From NCBI GenBank assembly GCA_025362255.1, contig JANYGY010000056.1:1-10634 (forward strand): DNA of 10,634 nt. The letters run 5' to 3'. Shown here piece after piece: positions 5,825 through 10,634 of this stretch. Position 1 is the stretch's first letter. Every line of letters begins with the position of its first letter. Origin of the DNA: Planctomycetales bacterium. GTDB lineage: Bacteria > Planctomycetota > UBA11346. Below the pieces are notes generated by a model that was not told where the DNA came from, did no database searches, and saw only the letters and a list, made by a program, of their open reading frames with translations. A program made the position numbers and the translations under genes.

Positions 5825-8287
5825 GTGGTTCGTCTGCCTTGTGTGGTTCCCGCCCTGCTGTGCGTCTGCGCGGTGTTGCTTCACTCGACTGCGGCGGTCG
5901 CCGTCGAAGCGGTGGTTGAGACCGCACCGAACCCGGCGCAGGCTCCCGCAGCGGGTTCAACCAGCTCGACTTCATCAAACGACGACAGCGCCGAGGCCGC
6001 CATCACCGCCGCCGACGCGTTGGCCAGCAGCGGCCGTCACGGCGAAGCGATCGCCACGCTCGAAGCGTGGAGCAACCGCCACCCGCGCGATCAGGTTGCC
6101 CGCGCCCATCTGCTCGAGTTGCGCGTCGCGCAAAAAGAGGCCGACATCCGCGCGGTGCTCAACGAGCAGGCCGGCAGCAAGGAACTCATCCTCGGCGATC
6201 CGGATTATGAGGCGGCCCGCGAGCGCGCCGACACCGACGTGCGCAAACGCTTGGCGATCGTCGAATACTTGCTCGGTCAAAACCGGCTCAACGAAGCCGC
6301 CCAGGGCTGCAATGGCATCCTGCGCGACTACCCCAAGGAACCGGCGACGCTGCGTCTGAAATTCCGCATCCTCAACACCATCGTCGCCCGCGAACGGGCC
6401 GAGCTGCTGAAGGACAAGGAATACCGCCACGGCGAGGGCGTGAACGACACCATCGAAGACGGCATCTTTCCGCGCGATCCGGCGCGGGTGAAACGACATG
6501 TGTTCATTTTCCAGGAGGACATCGACGACCTCGAACGGGCCAAGGTCAAGGATCGCCTGCAAGAGAAGATCACCCTGAACCAGGATCAGGCCAAGGTCTG
6601 GGATGTGATGCGCACGTTGTTTGCCGTATCGGGCATCAATTACGTGGTGCTCGATAGTGCGGTCGGTGACGAAACCGTGTCGCTGCATCTGGTCGATGAC
6701 ACCGTCGAATCAGCCCTGGGTGCGGTCGCCAAGCTGGCCAAGGTCCGCTTCAGCTACACCGATGGCACGGTGTTCGTCTCGTCGGATGCCGATGACGGCT
6801 TGGTGACCGAGATCATCCGCCTGCGTTCCGGTCTGACCAACGTGGAAGCCGAGGTCAAGGCGACCAGCTTCACCGGCGACCAATCCGGCCAGGGCGGAGC
6901 GAATGGCGGCGGCGGTGCATTCGGTGGCAACGGCGGCGCGGGTGCCAACGGCATTCCACCCGGCCTGCCGCCGCAGGTGCAACAGGCCCTGCGCAATCAA
7001 CAACAGGGCAATCGCGGCGGCGCCAATGGCCGCGGTGCGGGCGCGAACGGTGGCGCAAATGGCGGCGCAAACGGCCAGCAAAACGGCCAAGCGAATCCCA
7101 ACGCCACCGATCTCGAAAAGTTTCTCGACAAGTTGCCCGACATCATCGTCGGCTGGCAAGAAACGCATAAATGGCATCTCGATCGTAAATCGAATACTTT
7201 GTATCTGCGCGCAAATCCGTGGGTCATCAGCGAGGTCAAACGCCTGCTGCACGCGCTGGATTACAACAACGTCCAGGTGCTCATCGAATCGCGCTTCATC
7301 GAAGTTTCGGATGAGGCGCTGCGCCAACTCGGGGTCGATTGGGGCGCCCAGGATGCCACCGGCACGAAATGGAAAGGCGGCGTCGGCGCACCGATCCTGC
7401 CATCGGCCACCACCGGCGGCGCGGGGGCCATCCTGTCAGGCCTGCTGCAGCAGAATTCGTTCACCCTCAACGCGACTCTCAAGGCGTTGGAGACCGAAAA
7501 GAAACTCGATACCTTGGCCGAGCCCAAGATCCTGACCCTGAACAACGCGACTGGCATCATCGAAATCGCGACCAACTACACCTACATCCAAAATTACACG
7601 ACCCAGAGCTACACCACCAGCTCATCGAGCAACAACAGTGGCGTGACCAATAACGTGTCATCGGTGGTCGCGACTCCTGAATGGGGCAGCACCGATGTCG
7701 GGTATCAGCTGAAGATCACTCCCTCGATCGCCCGCAACGCCGACGTGATCACGCTTAAACTGCAACCAAAAGTCAAAGAACTGATTGACGAGGGTCGCGT
7801 GGTCAACGGCTTCGAATATCAGCCGTCGCCGAGTTCAGGCGTCATCGGCAAGGACATCTTCCAGCCCCGCTTCTCGACCCGCACCCTCGAAACCGTGCTC
7901 CACGTCGAGAACGGCCACACCGTCGCGCTCGGTGGACTCGCTGATGAAAAGCAGTCGTTCAGCACCACCGGTGCCCCCTTCATCTCGCGCATCCCGGTGC
8001 TCGGCTATTTGTTCAAAAGTGAAGAGCGCAGCTCGAAGCGCCGCAATCTGATCATCTTGGTGACTGCCAATCTGGTCGATCCGGGCGGCGGCAAAGTCGG
8101 CGAAGAGATCCAACACCTGCGCGACACCGCGCGCATCCTGATTCCGCAGGATGGCGTCGTCGGCATGGATCCGACCAAGCCGGTGATGACCGACCCCGCG
8201 AATCCGGCTGGACCGAAAACCCAAGTCACCGGCGCGGCGACCGATTCGCCGCGCGGCACGCCGCTGATCAAAGGCCGCCGGCCCTGA
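5825..8287 (+). CDS. Secretin (type II/IV pilus outer-membrane channel, GspD/PilQ family) with N-terminal helical repeats
   Basis: A secretin of 820 residues from the GTG start, forming the outer-membrane channel of a type IV pilus or type II secretion machine. Order: signal peptide (1-26, cleavage after AVA); Ser/Ala-rich linker (35-55); two TPR-like helical-pair stretches (about 55-106 and 141-186); an N0/STN-like domain (about 247-326); a second secretin N-domain split by a Gly/Asn/Gln-rich insertion (350-424) and resumed at about 427-482 with LYLRANPWVISEVKRLLHAL; then the secretin core. The core opens with VQVLIESRFIEVSDEALRQL (483-502), contains EPKILTLNNATG (566-577), and ends in the signature IPVLGYLFKSEERSSKRRNL (723-742) and LIILVTANLVDP. 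A Ser/Thr/Asn-rich segment (about 584-614) lies in the core, and a Pro-rich tail of about 65 residues follows it. The PilM-PilN fusion starts 22 bases downstream. Which system it serves cannot be decided from this gene alone. Confidence 0.92.
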   Translation: MVRLPCVVPALLCVCAVLLHSTAAVAVEAVVETAPNPAQAPAAGSTSSTSSNDDSAEAAITAADALASSGRHGEAIATLEAWSNRHPRDQVARAHLLELRVAQKEADIRAVLNEQAGSKELILGDPDYEAARERADTDVRKRLAIVEYLLGQNRLNEAAQGCNGILRDYPKEPATLRLKFRILNTIVARERAELLKDKEYRHGEGVNDTIEDGIFPRDPARVKRHVFIFQEDIDDLERAKVKDRLQEKITLNQDQAKVWDVMRTLFAVSGINYVVLDSAVGDETVSLHLVDDTVESALGAVAKLAKVRFSYTDGTVFVSSDADDGLVTEIIRLRSGLTNVEAEVKATSFTGDQSGQGGANGGGGAFGGNGGAGANGIPPGLPPQVQQALRNQQQGNRGGANGRGAGANGGANGGANGQQNGQANPNATDLEKFLDKLPDIIVGWQETHKWHLDRKSNTLYLRANPWVISEVKRLLHALDYNNVQVLIESRFIEVSDEALRQLGVDWGAQDATGTKWKGGVGAPILPSATTGGAGAILSGLLQQNSFTLNATLKALETEKKLDTLAEPKILTLNNATGIIEIATNYTYIQNYTTQSYTTSSSSNNSGVTNNVSSVVATPEWGSTDVGYQLKITPSIARNADVITLKLQPKVKELIDEGRVVNGFEYQPSPSSGVIGKDIFQPRFSTRTLETVLHVENGHTVALGGLADEKQSFSTTGAPFISRIPVLGYLFKSEERSSKRRNLIILVTANLVDPGGGKVGEEIQHLRDTARILIPQDGVVGMDPTKPVMTDPANPAGPKTQVTGAATDSPRGTPLIKGRRP
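7016..7078 (+). repeat. In-frame degenerate GGCGCAAAYGG-type repeats in the secretin gene
   Basis: A run of short, imperfect, GC-rich units encodes repeated Gly-Gly-Ala-Asn or Gly-Ala-Asn-Gly tetrapeptides (protein positions about 398-418). It is the densest part of a longer Gly/Asn/Gln-rich insertion (6872-7102). The units differ in third codon positions, so the repeat is old or was kept by selection on the protein rather than freshly expanded. Such runs can change length by slippage, here in multiples of three only if frame is kept. Confidence 0.7.
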
Positions 8288-8309
8288 GCCGCCAGGATTC
8301 CTGATCCGC

Positions 8310-10472
8310 ATGGCACAGCTCTCAATCGGTCTCGACATCGGTCACCACCACGTGCGCGCGATCGCGTTGGCCCGCGCCACCACCGCGCAGTCGCGCGCGG
8401 GCGCGGCGGCGCGCGTGGTCGCCATCGCCAGCGTGCCGCGGCTCGATCACGACGGCGGGGTCAAACCCCTGGCCGCGACCCTTGCCGAAGTCGAGACTCT
8501 GCTCGGCCGGCGCGGTGCGTTGACCGTTCATCTCAGTGATGCCAACACCCTGGTCCGCTTCGTGCCGACCTTGCCGTTGCCTCCGGACCGCCGCCAACGC
8601 CTGCTGCGGCTGGAGCTGACCCAGCACGCCGACGATGCCGGTGACCTCGCCGCCGATGCCTGGGAAGTCCCGATTCCCGGCGAAGAAATTGTCCACGGCT
8701 GCGTCATCAGCCAGCCGAGCCAAGTGCTCGCGGGGCTGCAGGCGTTACGCACCGCGCACCTCGGAACCGCGCGCTTGGCGTATGGCCCGGCCGCGATCGC
8801 GAACACCGCTTTCGCCGCGAATCTGGTCAGCGGCGACGACCTGGCGCTGGTCGTCGACATCGGCGCCACCGTCACGAGCGTGACCCTGGTCGGCGATCAA
8901 CGACTGCTCGCGTGCCGCCAATTGTCGATCGGTGGCGACGCCTTCACCGAAGCCCTGATGGTGCGGGGCATCGATCATCCCGCCGCCGAGCGCCGCAAGC
9001 TCAGCGGCGAAGCTCCGGGTTCGAATACCGCGATGCGCCCGGCGGCTTCAACCGTCGCCACGGCGGTATCGCACACCGCCCTGATGGCCCTCGATGGTGA
9101 GGAGAGCGCGGCATTGCCAGGAGCAGAGGCTGAGGCGTTGGAGCCTCCAGGGATGCCGTCACGAAAACGCGTGGCCGACGCGGCTTTCGACGCGTTGTTC
9201 GAAGACGACGTGGCGGCTCCGCCCGCTCAAGCGGCATTGAGCGAGCTGCCGCCCGCTGGCGACTCCACCGACGATCACATCGTCCTCGAACTCGATGACC
9301 ATGAGGACGATCCCGCTGCCACCTCTGGTCGTGCTGCGCCTGCGACCCCGCCGTTGCCGCTGCCCGGCAGTGCGACCATCAGCCTGGGGCGCAAAGCCTT
9401 GGGCGCGGATCTGCAACGCACCGCCGAAGCTTTCTATGCTCAACTCGCCAGCTCGGTGCTGTGGTTCCGCACGCAGTTGCGCCTGCCTGAGCTGACTATC
9501 AGCACGGTCTCGCTGACCGGTGGCGGCGCCGCTCTCGAAGGTCTCGACACGTATCTCCAGCGGCGCTTTAACTGCCCGGTGACGATCCTCGATCCCCTCG
9601 CGCATCTGGCGGCCGACAAGATCCGCATGCCCCACGACGGCCCGGCCTGGGCGACCGCGGTCGGCCTCGCCCTGGCGACGCCGACCTTGGGCGGAAAGCA
9701 GGCGGTGATCTTGGACTTGCGTCCGGAATCGCTGGTACGCCGCGATTTTCGCGCGCGTTACCAGGTCTGGCCGTACATCGCCGCCGGCTTGACGGTCGCT
9801 GCCAGCGCGGTCGCCGGATGGGTCCTGCACGAAGAACAGCTCGCCCGCCAAGCCAGCATCGCGGCGTACGGCGACTGGAAATCCAAGCGCGAAAACCTGG
9901 TCAAGAAGCTCGCCGCCCTCGACGCCGACAAGGAGGCGCAAGCCGAAGACCTGCGCTCGATCGCGGGGCGAATCTATGCCGGTCGCGATCTGCTGTTTGC
10001 CGTGCGTGCGCTGAAAGAACAGACCAAGGATTCGCCCGAGTTGTGGATCACCAAGTTTGAAACCCGGGGCGTCGGTGCCCCGGATCAGGTTGACGGCCAA
10101 AGCCCGAATAGCGCAGCGACCACTGCCCCGGCCAATTCAGCGACCAAAGCTTACGACACCGCGATCGATCGTGGAGCGCTGCTGCTGTCGGGACGGGTGA
10201 AATTCACCGCCGCACCGACTGATACCGGCCTGGATCAGTTCCTCAAAACGTGGCGCGAATCCATCGGCCAATGGAAACCGCTTGCCGATGCGCCGACGTT
10301 GTTCCTCAAGCAGCGGATGGTCGAGTGGGATCCCAATCACAAGGCCACTGGGGCAAGTACCGGGGGCAAGCCGGCGGTTGAAGGCGAATTTCCGTTCAAG
10401 ATCGAATTCACCTTTCGCCCGACCCAGCTCGATCAGATCACGGCGACGCACGTCGGTTTGGAAAAACCATGA
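8310..10472 (+). CDS. PilM-PilN-like fusion protein (actin-like domain plus bitopic membrane domain; GspL-like architecture)
   Basis: A 720-residue inner-membrane protein. Residues 1-230 and 356-460 form a PilM/FtsA-type actin-like fold: phosphate-1 IGLDIGHHHVRAIAL (6-20), phosphate-2 LVVDIGATVTSVTLV (180-194), GGDAFTEAL (208-216), and the adenosine-type motif VSLTGGGAALEGLDTYL (400-416). About residues 235-355 are a Pro/Ala/acidic low-complexity insertion. After the actin-like part comes ILDLRPESLVRRDFRARY (467-484), as at a PilN N-terminus, one membrane span (486-505), a charged coiled coil (506-555), and a periplasmic domain (about 560-720) with a low-complexity loop near 590-615 and a beta-rich end. 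In pili, PilM binds the PilN tail in the cytoplasm; here both appear covalently joined, like GspL of type II systems. The best ribosome-binding site is AGGA at 8294-8297, rather far upstream. The stop overlaps the next start (ATGA). Confidence 0.85.
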   Translation: MAQLSIGLDIGHHHVRAIALARATTAQSRAGAAARVVAIASVPRLDHDGGVKPLAATLAEVETLLGRRGALTVHLSDANTLVRFVPTLPLPPDRRQRLLRLELTQHADDAGDLAADAWEVPIPGEEIVHGCVISQPSQVLAGLQALRTAHLGTARLAYGPAAIANTAFAANLVSGDDLALVVDIGATVTSVTLVGDQRLLACRQLSIGGDAFTEALMVRGIDHPAAERRKLSGEAPGSNTAMRPAASTVATAVSHTALMALDGEESAALPGAEAEALEPPGMPSRKRVADAAFDALFEDDVAAPPAQAALSELPPAGDSTDDHIVLELDDHEDDPAATSGRAAPATPPLPLPGSATISLGRKALGADLQRTAEAFYAQLASSVLWFRTQLRLPELTISTVSLTGGGAALEGLDTYLQRRFNCPVTILDPLAHLAADKIRMPHDGPAWATAVGLALATPTLGGKQAVILDLRPESLVRRDFRARYQVWPYIAAGLTVAASAVAGWVLHEEQLARQASIAAYGDWKSKRENLVKKLAALDADKEAQAEDLRSIAGRIYAGRDLLFAVRALKEQTKDSPELWITKFETRGVGAPDQVDGQSPNSAATTAPANSATKAYDTAIDRGALLLSGRVKFTAAPTDTGLDQFLKTWRESIGQWKPLADAPTLFLKQRMVEWDPNHKATGASTGGKPAVEGEFPFKIEFTFRPTQLDQITATHVGLEKP

Positions 10473-10634
10473 ATCTGCGTCCTGATCTGCGCCAACCCCT
10501 GATGATCGCCTGGGCCGTCTTCGCCGGCGCGGCGGTCGTGTGCGGGTTGGCGTTGTGGTGGATGAGCGACGCCGGTGACAGCCCGCAGCAGCTGAAAGCC
10601 GCGCAAGAAGAACGCACCAAACTCGCGGGTGCAG
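10469..10634 (+). CDS. PilO/GspM-like bitopic inner-membrane protein, N-terminal 55 residues (cut by right edge)
   Basis: The first 55 codons of a protein that starts MNLRPDLRQPLMIAWAVFAG. It has a short cytoplasmic tail with two arginines, one membrane span (about 11-32), and the beginning of a charged helix rich in Gln, Lys and Glu (38-52), which looks like a coiled coil. This layout and its place right after the PilM-PilN fusion suggest PilO, or its type II counterpart GspM, which pairs with PilN/GspL in the inner-membrane alignment complex. The ATG at 10469 overlaps the preceding stop as ATGA, so translation is coupled. The diagnostic periplasmic ferredoxin-like domain is outside the window, so the call rests on topology and context. 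Confidence 0.6.
   Translation, partial: MNLRPDLRQPLMIAWAVFAGAAVVCGLALWWMSDAGDSPQQLKAAQEERTKLAGA

Noticed and set aside
6903..7535. Alternative plus-strand frame inside the secretin gene
   Set aside because: Its translation is Arg/Ser/Ala-rich without motifs; the secretin frame is continuous through it.
9159..10100. Minus-strand open frame of 313 codons opposite the PilM-PilN fusion
   Set aside because: It is Arg/Gln/Gly-rich with no domain and is antisense to a gene with clear actin-like motifs and a membrane span.

Overview
This is a G+C-rich bacterial chromosomal segment, densely coding on both strands, with no RNA genes, mobile elements or CRISPR arrays that I can see. The outer-membrane secretin shows that the host is a diderm. 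The DUF1800/DUF1501 export pair and an unusual type IV pilus/type II secretion-like operon would fit a planctomycete or another PVC-superphylum bacterium. That placement is only an inference; no marker here settles it.

Layout from left to right. (1) Positions 1-2290, minus strand: a three-gene operon with a 71-residue beta-rich small protein, then a DUF1800 protein with a lipobox-like N-terminus and an extra beta-rich segment, then the start of a DUF1501 protein with a Tat signal that runs off the left edge. (2) Positions 2434-4120, plus strand: an intramembrane zinc metalloprotease (M50 family) followed 10 bases later by tryptophanyl-tRNA synthetase (trpS). The 143-base gap between these two blocks is a divergent control region with a small inverted repeat. 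(3) Positions 4148-5688, minus strand: gcvT (glycine cleavage T-protein) whose stop overlaps the start of a small SRPBCC/START-like protein; this pair converges on trpS. (4) Positions 5825-10634, plus strand: a secretin with N-terminal helical repeats and two low-complexity insertions, then one long polypeptide that appears to join PilM (actin-like) and PilN (bitopic membrane) modules, then the start of a PilO/GspM-like bitopic protein cut by the right edge. A good -10 box and a strong Shine-Dalgarno precede the secretin.

The most interesting part is region 4. The gene order (secretin, PilM-PilN fusion, PilO-like) differs from the classical pilMNOPQ order. The fused protein carries a disordered, acidic insertion of about 120 residues in its actin-like part. 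Together these genes would build an envelope-spanning platform: the secretin as outer-membrane channel, the fusion and the PilO-like protein as the inner-membrane alignment complex. The motor ATPases, platform protein and pilins that would separate pilus from secretion function are not in the window and presumably lie downstream. The housekeeping genes (trpS, gcvT) look intact and ordinary.
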